A stretch of DNA of 64,000 nucleotides, from the NCBI RefSeq assembly GCF_008932115.1, contig NZ_CP044543.1:2424501-2488500 (forward strand), given 5' to 3'. Position 1 is the first letter of the stretch. Every line of letters starts with the position of its first letter. The notes under the pieces were generated by a model. That model ran no database searches. It was not told the origin of the DNA and worked only from the letters and a program-made list of their open reading frames with translations. A program made the position numbers and the translations under genes. Source of the stretch: Bradyrhizobium betae (GTDB taxonomy: Bacteria > Pseudomonadota > Alphaproteobacteria > Rhizobiales > Xanthobacteraceae). Positions 23,608 to 32,168 of the stretch are shown one piece after another.

Positions 23608-24348
23608 TCAGATCTGCTGGGCGACCTTTTCCAGCCCGATGATGCGGGCGAGCTTGCGCACTTCTTCCTTCTGGTCGTCACGCAGCTGGAACAGCAGCGG
23701 CATCGCCGCCGATTTCAACTGCTGCACCTCGTCGCAATTCGGATCGATCGGCACGCCCGGCGCGTTCGGATTGGAGAGCTTGTTCGCCGAGATCTTGCGG
23801 ACGACATTGCGCAGCGCGGTCTCGACCGAGGGCCAGTAATATTCCTGCGAAGACGACAGTTTCAGCCGATCCCTGATGCCCGAGATCTGAACGTCGGACA
23901 GCAGCGAGTAATTCTTCTGGGGATGCGGCTTGGCGGCGACCTTCGGCTTGGCGGGCGCTTCGACGACAGGAGCCTCCGCAGCGGCGGGCGCCTCGTTCAC
24001 ACTGGCCTTGGGCATCGGGAAATCGGCCGGCGTGGCGGCGGCAAAGGCCTGGCGCAGCGGCTCGGTCAGCACCGGCGTCTGTGAAAGCTTGTCGGCCGAT
24101 ACCTGCACCAAGGGCTCAATCGCGGCCGAGGCCAGTGCCAGCGTCGGAACCAGACGGTCGGCCTTGGCGGCGCGGTTGGTCGCGAGCGGCTTGGGCGAGC
24201 CCTGTGCGATCATCTCGGCACTGACGCTGGGCACGCTGTCGCGGCCAAGGATGGCGGTGGTGGCGGCGCCGAGGACGAGGAAACAGGTCAGCACGACGAT
24301 GGTGATGGCTTTGGACAAACGTCTCTCCGCGTCCGGCTTCAAGTCCAC
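23608..24348 (-). CDS. membrane-anchored hypothetical protein with conserved C-terminal helical domain
   Basis: A 246-residue protein. An N-terminal helix (AITIVVLTCFLVLGAATTAIL) is a signal anchor. A variable Ala/Pro linker follows to about residue 140. A conserved helical domain then runs from YSLLSDVQISGIRDRLKL through QEYYWPSVETALRNVVRK to ELARIIG-like KLARIIGLEKV. The pattern recalls LTXXQ/Spy-like periplasmic proteins but is not a clear member. The start is GTG at 24348; no ATG is available nearby. Conserved in Bradyrhizobium as far as I recall; function unknown. Confidence 0.7.
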   Translation of the reverse strand: MDLKPDAERRLSKAITIVVLTCFLVLGAATTAILGRDSVPSVSAEMIAQGSPKPLATNRAAKADRLVPTLALASAAIEPLVQVSADKLSQTPVLTEPLRQAFAAATPADFPMPKASVNEAPAAAEAPVVEAPAKPKVAAKPHPQKNYSLLSDVQISGIRDRLKLSSSQEYYWPSVETALRNVVRKISANKLSNPNAPGVPIDPNCDEVQQLKSAAMPLLFQLRDDQKEEVRKLARIIGLEKVAQQI

Positions 24349-24450
24349 GTGATCACTGCCCGGAAACTGGGCGATAATTAAGGCTTAACCGTGCCATCGC
24401 GGCGGCAATCGCGCGGACTGCGGCGACACGCCCAGAAAAACTCAGGAAAA

Positions 24451-24699
24451 TCAGGCAGCTAGTGCCAGATCGTAGGCGTCCTGGATGTCGGCGACGATCT
24501 CGGAAGCTTCCCAAACCGCGCGCGGCTCGACCGATTGCAGCGTCACCGTCCAGTTGCCGCCCCGGCGGGTGCGGGGAACGCTGAGGATATCGAAACGCAC
24601 GTTGCGGCACAGCGGATGGCGGGCCAGCGCATGGGCCACGCGAACGCGAATCTCATCGAGCGACGCCGCCGTCTTGGAGTTGAGAAAATCGAAGTCCAT
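24451..24699 (-). CDS. hypothetical protein (82 aa)
   Basis: An 82-residue soluble protein (SKTAASLDEIRVRVAHALAR, GGNWTVTLQSVEPRAVWEAS). GGAGGGGGACAGG precedes the ATG. The alternation of predicted helix and strand suggests a small alpha/beta domain. No family recognised; the strong ribosome site and typical codon use make it likely real. Confidence 0.7.
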   Translation of the reverse strand: MDFDFLNSKTAASLDEIRVRVAHALARHPLCRNVRFDILSVPRTRRGGNWTVTLQSVEPRAVWEASEIVADIQDAYDLALAA

Positions 24700-24864
24700 C
24701 GCCTGTCCCCCTCCGTCCTGATTGACGGCCGTGAGGGGGATTCTTGGCGGGCGTTGGTTAATCTGCCGTTAAGTGGGGCCGGTTGGAGGAGCGCTCGATT
24801 AACTTTGATCGAGACGACCGGACGGCGGCTTCTCCGCATTTTTACGGGGGGACGAGAGCACTCC

Positions 24865-25830
24865 CTAGCGCCCGCCCGCCTCGCGATATTCCGCCAGCGT
24901 TCGCGCAACGAGATCATCGACCTCGAGCACGTCGGTCACGCCCGATGTCGAATGTCCGCCGCTCCAGATATCGCGCCAGCGTTTTGGCCGGTTCTCGCGC
25001 GCGGCGACATCGATGTCTTTACCGATGTCGATGGCGCCACGTGCCGGCAGATCATCGGGGTCGAGCCCGGCAGCCACGATCGACGGCTTCAGCATGCTGG
25101 TCTGCAGGCCCGTGAATGCAGTGGTGAGCAGGATGTCGTCGGCGCTGCTGTCGACCAGCATCCGCTTGTGACGCTCGTCCGCCATGCTCTCGCGCGTGGC
25201 GATGAACTTCGTGCCCATGTAAGCGAGATCGCAGCCGAGCACTTCGGCGGCGTGCAGCGCGCAGCCGTCGCTGATGCCGCCCGCGAGCACGATGATGCCG
25301 TCGTAGAACGATCGCACCGCGCGAACGAAAGCGAACGGATTGAGCCAGCCGGTCTGCCCGCCGGCGCCCGCGGTGAGCAGCACCAGCCCGTCGGCGCCTG
25401 CCGCCGCAGCGCGCTCGGCGTGGCGGATCGATGCGACGTCCGCCAGCACCAGCGCGCCGGCGTCCTGCAACGGCTTCAACACCGCCGCCGGCGAGCCGAC
25501 CGAGGTGATGACGATCTCCGGCCTGTGCCGCAGCAGCACGGCGAGATCCTGTTCCAGCCGCGCATTGGAGCGGTGCACGATCAGGTTCGGACAGAGCGGC
25601 GCTGCCTTGCGGCCCGATTGATCCTCGTGCTGCCGCAGCCGCATGTCGATCTCGCTGAGCCACGCATCGAGTTGTTCCGTGCTGCGGCAATTCACGGTGG
25701 GGAAGCTGCCGATCACACCGTTGCGGCAGGCCGCGACCATGAGCTCGACGCCCGACACCAGAAACATCGGCGCCGCGATCAGCGGCAGATCGAGACGATC
25801 GCGTAAACGTTGCAGCCGATCCGACGTCAC
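24865..25830 (-). CDS. nitronate monooxygenase family flavoprotein
   Basis: A 321-residue TIM-barrel FMN protein of the 2-nitropropane dioxygenase family. Recognisable parts are PLIAAPMFLVSG at the start, GSFPTVNCR, PNLIVHRSN, ADGLVLLTAGAGGQTG (the family flavin/active-site loop), LAGGISDGCALHAAEVLGCDLAYMGT (split phosphate-binding motif) and the C-terminal IWSGGHSTSGV. It oxidises alkyl nitronates or acts as an enoyl reductase-like flavoprotein. The GTG at 25830 has GGAGG in front. It is divergent from an acyl-CoA ligase. A paralogue is at 32169-33137. Confidence 0.88.
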   Translation of the reverse strand: MTSDRLQRLRDRLDLPLIAAPMFLVSGVELMVAACRNGVIGSFPTVNCRSTEQLDAWLSEIDMRLRQHEDQSGRKAAPLCPNLIVHRSNARLEQDLAVLLRHRPEIVITSVGSPAAVLKPLQDAGALVLADVASIRHAERAAAAGADGLVLLTAGAGGQTGWLNPFAFVRAVRSFYDGIIVLAGGISDGCALHAAEVLGCDLAYMGTKFIATRESMADERHKRMLVDSSADDILLTTAFTGLQTSMLKPSIVAAGLDPDDLPARGAIDIGKDIDVAARENRPKRWRDIWSGGHSTSGVTDVLEVDDLVARTLAEYREAGGR

Positions 25831-25955
25831 GCGAACCTCCCTGTCACCCTTGCCTCCCTCTGCGGGCTTTGTCGTTCCATCCCGCCTTCGCTGTGCTAGC
25901 GTTGCGCGCAAACATTGGCACGACACAAGCCGATGACAAAGCAACGAGGAAACAT

Positions 25956-27518
25956 ATGTCCGATCCGCTCCACGCATCGTCCCCGAGTTGCGCGCAGACG
26001 CTACGGGCACTGTCACGCTATCCCGGCCGCACTGCCTTTGCCTGGCCCGGCGGGTCGCTGAGCTATCAGGGCACCATCGACTTGATCGGACGCATCCAGG
26101 GCGTCTTCATGCGTCTTGGATTGCAGCCCGGCGCGCGCGTCGCCTTCCTCACGGCGAACCGCGCCGACACCTGGTGCGCCGGCGTCGCGGCGCAATTGTC
26201 ACGGCTTTGCATCACCTGGCTGCATCCGCTGGGATCGCAGGCAGACCAGCTGTTCCAGCTGGAAGATTCCGAGGCCGAAGTTCTGGTGGTCGATGCGGCC
26301 GCCTTCCGTGATCGCGGCGGCGAGCTCGCCACGCAGGCGGGCCGGCTCAAGGCCGTCTTCACCATGGGACCGGCCGGCTACGGCGTCGACCTGTTGCAGG
26401 CGATCGAGATCGAAGGCCATGCCAGCGCGCAGTGCCTCGCCGGTCCCGACGACCTCTCCACGCTGAACTACACCGGCGGCACGACCGGCAAATCCAAGGG
26501 CGCGCTGCGCTATCACCGCGAGAATGCCGGAGCCGCCGCCGCGATCCTCGCCGACTTCGAGATCCCGGACGCCGCGCGCTATCTCACGGTCGCGCCGATC
26601 AGCCACGTTGCCGGCACCAAGGTGCTGCCGACCCTGATGCGCGGCGGCACCGTGCACATGTTGAAGGGGTTCGATCCCGAGGCCGTACTGGCGACGATCG
26701 CGCGCGAGCGCATCAACTTCACGCTGTTCGTGCCGACCATGATCTATGTGCTGCTCGATCACCCCGCATTGAGCAAGACTGATCTCTCCTCGCTCGAACT
26801 GGTGCTCTATGGCGCTTCCGCGATGTCGCCGAGCCGGCTGGTCGAAGGCATCGAACGGATCGGGCCGGTGTTCTCGCAGCTCTACGGCCAGACCGAATGC
26901 TATCCGGTCTCGGTCCTGCGCAAGGCTGATCACGATCCCAGGACGCCCGAGCTGTTTTTGTCGTGCGGCTTCCCGATCGCGGCCTGCGAGGTCAGGATCC
27001 TCGACGACAACGATCAGGAGGTCAAGACGGGCGAGGCCGGCGAGATCTGCGTGCGCGCCCCGCATGTCATGGCGGAATACTGGAAGCGCCCAGACATCAC
27101 CGCCGAGACGTTGAAGAACGGCTGGGTCCACACCGGCGACATCGCCCGCAGGGACGAGCGCGGCTACATGTTCATCCTCGACCGCAAGAAGGACATGATC
27201 GTCACCGGCGGCTTCAACATCTTCCCGCGCGAGATCGAGGACGTGCTGTCGCAGCACGCGGATGTCGCGATGGTCGCGGTGGTCGGCATCCCCGACGAGA
27301 AATGGGGCGAGGCCGTCACCGCCATCGTCGTACCGCGCGAGGGCGCGAGGCCCGATGCGGACGAGCTGATCAACCTGGTCAAGACCCGCAAGGGCTCGGC
27401 GCATGCGCCCAAGCAGATCCAGTTCGTCAAGCAACTCCCGATGACCGGCGTCGGCAAGGTCGACAAGAAGGTGCTGCGCGCGGGCTTCTGGAGCGGCCGG
27501 GACCGGATGGTGGGTTAG
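25956..27518 (+). CDS. AMP-dependent acyl-CoA synthetase/ligase
   Basis: A 520-residue ANL-family ligase. The P-loop-like motif is LNYTGGTTGKSKGALRY (about residues 168-184). Further signatures are YGQTECYPVS, VHTGDIARRDERGYMFILDR and KDMIVTGGFNIFP, with catalytic Lys in MTGVGKVDKK near the end. It activates a carboxylic acid through an acyl-adenylate to acyl-CoA; chain type unknown. GAGGAAAC precedes the ATG at 25956. The divergent nitronate monooxygenase shares a 125-base spacer. Confidence 0.9.
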   Translation: MSDPLHASSPSCAQTLRALSRYPGRTAFAWPGGSLSYQGTIDLIGRIQGVFMRLGLQPGARVAFLTANRADTWCAGVAAQLSRLCITWLHPLGSQADQLFQLEDSEAEVLVVDAAAFRDRGGELATQAGRLKAVFTMGPAGYGVDLLQAIEIEGHASAQCLAGPDDLSTLNYTGGTTGKSKGALRYHRENAGAAAAILADFEIPDAARYLTVAPISHVAGTKVLPTLMRGGTVHMLKGFDPEAVLATIARERINFTLFVPTMIYVLLDHPALSKTDLSSLELVLYGASAMSPSRLVEGIERIGPVFSQLYGQTECYPVSVLRKADHDPRTPELFLSCGFPIAACEVRILDDNDQEVKTGEAGEICVRAPHVMAEYWKRPDITAETLKNGWVHTGDIARRDERGYMFILDRKKDMIVTGGFNIFPREIEDVLSQHADVAMVAVVGIPDEKWGEAVTAIVVPREGARPDADELINLVKTRKGSAHAPKQIQFVKQLPMTGVGKVDKKVLRAGFWSGRDRMVG

Positions 27519-27539
27519 GCGTCGAGCCGCCGCCTGTCG

Positions 27540-29594
27540 TCAGCGAAGCATCTGATCAAGTCGATCGCGGAGCTGATCCTGATGGTAGGGCTTGGCCAGC
27601 CTTGGCAGATCGAGTTGAGATCCCTCCGGCAGCTCGGCATATCCGGTGGCCAGCAGAATCGGCAGTGACGGTCGCAGCTGACGCGAGGCGGCCGCAAGTT
27701 CGAGCCCGGTCATGCCGGGCATGACGTGATCGGTCACCATGAGATCGATCGGCTGCTCGCTTCGAATGACGTCGAGGGCGTGACGCGCCGAGTTGACGCC
27801 GATCACGCGGTGCCCGAGATCCTCGAGCATTTCCGTGGTCGACATCGCGATCAGCGGATCGTCATCGACGAACAGGATGACGGCGGATCGACCGGCCTTT
27901 CGCTGCACCGGCATCGGCACCTCCGCTTTCGGAAGCTGGCTGGCGACCGGAAGAATCAGGGTCGCCGTGGTGCCGACTCCAACGTTGCTGGAGAGCTGAA
28001 GGGCACCGCCGAGCTGCACGGCAAGACCATGCACCATCGAGAGGCCAAGTCCGGTTCCTTTGCCAAGGGGCTTGGAGGAGAAGAACGGCTCCACGGCCCG
28101 CTTCAACGTGTCCGGCGACATGCCCTCCCCGTCGTCGATCACGGATAGCGCCAGATAATGCCCCGGCGGCAGCCGCGCCTCCTCGTCCGCCTGATCGTCG
28201 CGGATGCGGATTTCGATCGAACCGCCATCGGGCATCGCATCGCGCGCGTTGATGGCGAGGTTCAGGATCGCGAGTTCGAGCTGGTTGGAATCGACTCGTG
28301 CCGGTGGCACGCGATCGGGAATGTCCAGACGCAGCTCGACCCGGGGGCCGAGCGAGCGCTCCAGCAGATCGCTCATCCCCCTGATCAACGTGCCGAGATC
28401 GACCGCTTCCGCCTGTAGATCCTGCTGGCGGGCGAACGCCAGCAGGCGTTGCGTTAACGAGGCGCCTCGTTCCGCGCCCTGCAGCGCGCCATCGATCAGC
28501 CGGCGCAAGCGCGGGTCATCAGGGATGCGCTTGCGCAGCAAGTCGAGATTGCCCATGACGGCCATCAACAGGTTGTTGAAGTCGTGCGCGACGCCGCCGG
28601 TCAACTGACCGATCGTCTCCATCTTCTGGGCCTGCCGCAATTGATCCTGGGCCTTTTCGCGCGCGGCGACCTCGTTCATCAGATCCGCGGTACGTTGCTC
28701 GACGCGCTGCTCGAGCGTGGACGTGAGCTCGGCCAGCGCGGTGCGCTCTGCAGCAAGCTGAGCCAGCAGGTTTTCACGCTCGATCTCGGCGACCTTGCGC
28801 GCGGTGATGTCGGAGCACACCCCGACCAGCGATTGCACACTGCCGTCGGGCCGAAACACCGGCCTGGCCCTGATATCGACCCAGTGCTGGGAGCCGTCAG
28901 GCCAGATGTTTCGATATTCGATGCTGTAATCGCTACCGCTGGCGACGGCGCGGTCGAACACGGCCTGCCGTCTGGCGCGATCGTCCGGGTGCACGGAATC
29001 GACCAAATCCTGGTAGGAGAACTCCTGTTCGGATCGTCGCCCGAAGAAGAGCTTGCAGGTGTTCGAGGCTTCGAGCATCAACGACGGGAGTTGCAACTCA
29101 AGAGCGCCGAGCTGACCAGCGCTCAATGCCGTTTGCAGCAGGCCTTCGCTCTCGGTGAGGGTCTCCAGGATCGCGCGCGACTGGTACTGGCGGCGGCGGC
29201 CTCTGAGGGCGGATCCCACCACGCTCACCAGCGTGGTCGGATGAAATGGACGCTCGATGAAAGTGACGTTGCCCAGCGCCAGACCGAGCCGCATGGCGTC
29301 GGGATTCCGCTCCGGCCCGCCGCCCTGGCGTGTCAGCAGCACGATCGGAAAGTCCGACCATGAGGGCTGTTCGTTCAGCCACCTGACCAGACTGCGCAAG
29401 TCGGCGGTCTTCACGGCTTCGTTCGCGATGATGGCGAGCCCCGCGCCGGCTGCCATCTCGCGCACGAGCGCATCGAGGTCGGTGCAGATGTCGGCGACGA
29501 ACCCCGCTTCACGGATCAGGCTCGCGGCGACATTTGCGTCGCGGCCCGTCGGAGCAAGGACAAGGGCACGTTCGGACGTATCACCCGGCCTCAC
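27540..29594 (-). CDS. hybrid sensor histidine kinase/response regulator coupled to KaiC
   Basis: A 684-residue cytoplasmic protein. Residues 1-130 look like a receiver that lost its acceptor Asp (GLAIIANEAV at the expected strand end). A PAS domain follows at about 140-270 (YRNIWPDGSQHWVDIRARP), a coiled coil, a HisKA region with His337 (GGVAHDFNNLL), an HATPase domain (NLAINARDAMPDGG, DDGEGMSPDTL, GTGLGLSMVHG), and a C-terminal receiver with VDDDP and Asp622 (MVTDHVMPG). No membrane helix is present. Its GTG start overlaps the KaiC-like gene's stop by four bases (GTGA), so the two proteins are made together. Confidence 0.9.
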   Translation of the reverse strand: MRPGDTSERALVLAPTGRDANVAASLIREAGFVADICTDLDALVREMAAGAGLAIIANEAVKTADLRSLVRWLNEQPSWSDFPIVLLTRQGGGPERNPDAMRLGLALGNVTFIERPFHPTTLVSVVGSALRGRRRQYQSRAILETLTESEGLLQTALSAGQLGALELQLPSLMLEASNTCKLFFGRRSEQEFSYQDLVDSVHPDDRARRQAVFDRAVASGSDYSIEYRNIWPDGSQHWVDIRARPVFRPDGSVQSLVGVCSDITARKVAEIERENLLAQLAAERTALAELTSTLEQRVEQRTADLMNEVAAREKAQDQLRQAQKMETIGQLTGGVAHDFNNLLMAVMGNLDLLRKRIPDDPRLRRLIDGALQGAERGASLTQRLLAFARQQDLQAEAVDLGTLIRGMSDLLERSLGPRVELRLDIPDRVPPARVDSNQLELAILNLAINARDAMPDGGSIEIRIRDDQADEEARLPPGHYLALSVIDDGEGMSPDTLKRAVEPFFSSKPLGKGTGLGLSMVHGLAVQLGGALQLSSNVGVGTTATLILPVASQLPKAEVPMPVQRKAGRSAVILFVDDDPLIAMSTTEMLEDLGHRVIGVNSARHALDVIRSEQPIDLMVTDHVMPGMTGLELAAASRQLRPSLPILLATGYAELPEGSQLDLPRLAKPYHQDQLRDRLDQMLR

Positions 29595-31090
29595 GCACCG
29601 GGCTCCCGCAGCAGAGGCCTGGTGTCGCCCATGTAGACAGGCACGCCGCGCAACACGCCTTGGAATTCCTCCAGCGGCTCACCGATGGCAAGACCGCGGC
29701 TGCCGATGCGGAACTCGCGAATGGTCGATTCGTGCTGGCCCATCCGCTTCTTGATCACGGATATCGCACGCCGCACGCTGCCCAGCGCTTCGAAATAGCG
29801 CAGCAGGATAACCGTATCGGCGAGATAGGTGACGTCGACCGGCGCCTTCATGTCACCGACGAGGCCGTGCTGGGCCACCGTCATGAATGTCGCGGCACCG
29901 CGGCGATTGAGGTACTGCAGGAGTTCGTGCATGTGGAGGATGAGCGAATTTTCCTGGGGCATGGCGGCCTGATAGCCATTGAGACTGTCGATCACGACGG
30001 CCTTGATGCCATCCTCGTCCACTCGCTTGCGGACCATATGAGCGAATTCCCCCGGCGAGAGTTCGGCCGCGTCGACCTGTTCGATCGCAAGACTGCCGTT
30101 CCGCCGCAGCGCGTCGAGATCGATCCCGATGCCCTTCATGCGCGAGAACAGCAGACCGAGCTCCTCGTCGAACACGAACAGCGCCGCTTTCTCTCCCCGC
30201 GCCACCGCCGCGACGGCGAACACGATCGCGATCAGCGATTTGCCCGTGCCGGATGGTCCGAGAACGAGCGTGCTCGAGCCCGATTCCACGCCACCGCCCA
30301 GCAATCGGTCGAAGCCCGCAATGCCGCTGGAAAAAGTGATGCGCTGCAAATCGGCACGGTGCTCGGAAGCAACCAGCCTCGGAAACACGTTCAGCCCGCC
30401 CGTGGTGATGGTTGCGTCGTGATAACCACCGCGAAACTTGGTGCCGCGATACTTGATGACGCGCACGCGGCGGCGCTCCGCGCCATAGTCCGGAGCGAGC
30501 TCTTCGAGGCGCAGAACCGCATGCGCGACGCTGTGCACGGTCTTGTCGGCGACATCGGCCGTGAGATCATCGAGCAGCATCACCGTGGTGTTGAACCTGG
30601 AGAAATAGTGTTTGATCGCCAGGATTTGCCGCCGATACCGCAACGAGCTCTGGGCCAGAAGCCGGATTTCGGACAGACTGTCGAGCACGACGCGGTGCGG
30701 CTTGATCCGATCGACCGCCTCGAAAATCTGCTTGGTCGTCTCGCCGAGCTCGAGATCGGAGGAATAGAGAAGGCTCTGCTGCTGTTCGGAATCGAGCAGG
30801 CTCTCGGGGGGCAGCAGTTCGAAAACAGTAATTCCCTCGTCCAGCGTCCAGCCGTGCGATGCAGCGCCGTCGCGCAACTCGCGCTCCGTCTCCGACAAGG
30901 TGATGTACAGGCATCTCTCACCGGCCTTGGTGCCTTCCTGCAGGAACTGCAGCGCCACCGTCGTCTTGCCGGTACCGGGCGCGCCTTCCACGAGGAACAC
31001 ATGCCCACGCGACAATCCTCCGGACAGGATGTTGTCCAGGCCCCAAACTCCGGTTTGGGCTCTTCCAGAAAATTCCTTAATTGAAGTCAT
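29591..31090 (-). CDS. kaiC: KaiC-like double RecA-domain ATPase/kinase
   Basis: A 499-residue protein of two tandem KaiC domains. CI has Walker A GAPGTGKTT at 36-44 with a downstream acidic SETERE segment. CII has Walker A GPSGTGKS at 278-285 and a downstream FDEELG segment. The C-terminal region DVTYLADTVILLRYFEALGS followed by RRAISVIKKR is the KaiC subunit-interface strand that carries the phosphorylation sites in cyanobacteria. Here the site pair appears as Thr-Tyr rather than Ser-Thr. No kaiA or kaiB lies in the window. It is first in a two-gene operon with a hybrid kinase, under an EcfG-like promoter, so a role in stress or time-of-day signalling through that kinase is inferred. Confidence 0.9.
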   Translation of the reverse strand: MTSIKEFSGRAQTGVWGLDNILSGGLSRGHVFLVEGAPGTGKTTVALQFLQEGTKAGERCLYITLSETERELRDGAASHGWTLDEGITVFELLPPESLLDSEQQQSLLYSSDLELGETTKQIFEAVDRIKPHRVVLDSLSEIRLLAQSSLRYRRQILAIKHYFSRFNTTVMLLDDLTADVADKTVHSVAHAVLRLEELAPDYGAERRRVRVIKYRGTKFRGGYHDATITTGGLNVFPRLVASEHRADLQRITFSSGIAGFDRLLGGGVESGSSTLVLGPSGTGKSLIAIVFAVAAVARGEKAALFVFDEELGLLFSRMKGIGIDLDALRRNGSLAIEQVDAAELSPGEFAHMVRKRVDEDGIKAVVIDSLNGYQAAMPQENSLILHMHELLQYLNRRGAATFMTVAQHGLVGDMKAPVDVTYLADTVILLRYFEALGSVRRAISVIKKRMGQHESTIREFRIGSRGLAIGEPLEEFQGVLRGVPVYMGDTRPLLREPGA

Positions 31091-31112
31091 ATTTTCCCTC
31101 TACGGGGAATAA

Positions 31113-31137
31113 AACCGGCAATGGAACAATCGGTTCC
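31113..31137 (-). promoter_or_regulatory. EcfG-like promoter of the KaiC-kinase operon
   Basis: On the minus strand GGAAC (31133-31137) is followed after 16 bases by GGTT (31113-31116); the consensus -10 is CGTT. The start would fall near 31105, followed by AGAGGGAAAAT and the ATG at 31090. Confidence 0.5.
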
Positions 31138-31244
31138 GTGCTCGACGGTGACGACCTATGCAGACAGGACAGAGGAACATTTCAGCGACGAGGGGAGCGG
31201 ATCCGGTACGGCGCCGCTGAAGACGGCTGTGGACGTGGACGGTC

Positions 31245-32018
31245 CTATCGCTTCTCGATGACGAGGCTCTGCACCGCACGGCCAAAGTAGCCCTGCCGAT
31301 CCGCCAGCCGCGACATCGCAAGTCCGGCGCCGTCGGGGCCGATCCAGGATTCGCCGTCGAGCAGGATCCACTCACCGACCGGCTGACGCGAAAAGTTCAC
31401 GGTGAGGTCGGCGTTGATATAGGTCCAGGCCCGGAAGTCGAGCGTCGAAGCCGTGCCGTTGGAAAAGTCGGCGGCGACCACGGCGCGCATCGCCTGCGAG
31501 AGCGCCTCGCCCTCGATCAGCGGGTGGTCGACGCGAAACCAGATCGCACCGGCACCGGCCTTGCCGAAGCGGCCGCGCGCGGCGCGCATCGAAACCGATC
31601 GCACGAACGGGCTGGTGGCGGCATGACCGTCCTCGACGAACGAGTCCTCCGGCGAAGGCAGCGTCACCGGCAACTCCTCGACGTCATCGGGCAGGCTCAA
31701 GGCGTGGCGCCTGATCTTGAGCACGGTGGCACCCACCACCTGCACGCCGTCGGCGAGCAGCTTGATCTCGCAGAGCTGGATCTTGCGGCCCTCGCGCAGG
31801 ACCTTGGTCTCGATCGTGAGTGGCGCCACCGGGACCGGGCGCATCAGATCGATGGTGACGCGCGCAATGTTCATCGGCACCGGTGTCGGAATGCGCTCGG
31901 CCGCCCACGTCACCAGCGAGGCCGGCGCCGAGCCGTGCTGCATGCGGCGATCCCAGGGACCGGCCGCGTCAGGGCTGGTGACGACGCTGTTGCCGTCGAC
32001 ACGGTAGATGGCGGTCAT
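31245..32018 (-). CDS. acyl-CoA thioesterase of the double-hotdog (TesB-like) type
   Basis: A 257-residue protein. The N-terminal hotdog half includes the QHGSAPASLVTWAAERIPT region and ARVTIDLMRPVPVAPLTIET; the C-terminal half includes DFSNGTASTLDFRAWTYINA and LTVNFSRQPVGEWILLDGE with a GPDGAGLAMSRLADRQG end typical of TesB-like thioesterases (4HBT_3). Cytoplasmic hydrolysis of acyl-CoA is expected; substrate unknown. The ATG at 32018 matches the family start. Upstream lies a palindromic repeat and then a nitronate monooxygenase gene on the same strand. Confidence 0.85.
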   Translation of the reverse strand: MTAIYRVDGNSVVTSPDAAGPWDRRMQHGSAPASLVTWAAERIPTPVPMNIARVTIDLMRPVPVAPLTIETKVLREGRKIQLCEIKLLADGVQVVGATVLKIRRHALSLPDDVEELPVTLPSPEDSFVEDGHAATSPFVRSVSMRAARGRFGKAGAGAIWFRVDHPLIEGEALSQAMRAVVAADFSNGTASTLDFRAWTYINADLTVNFSRQPVGEWILLDGESWIGPDGAGLAMSRLADRQGYFGRAVQSLVIEKR

Positions 32019-32044
32019 GTTCTGCTCGGTCTCTCGGCTGGCGT

Positions 32045-32162
32045 TCCCCGGACGCTGCGCAGCGCGTAAGCGGTGCGCTGCAGAGCCGGGGTCCATGTGC
32101 TGCAGCGATGGGTCCCGGCTCTGCGCAGCAGCGTTGCACGCTGCAGCGCGACCGGGACACGA
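32045..32162. repeat. palindromic repeat, GC-rich type
   Basis: CAGAGCCGGG (32081-32090) pairs with CCCGGCTCTG (32114-32123), and several CTGCGCAG / CTGCAG palindromes flank it; the block ends CCGGGACACGAG. It fills the gap between two genes on the minus strand. Confidence 0.8.
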
Positions 32163-32168
32163 GAACGA

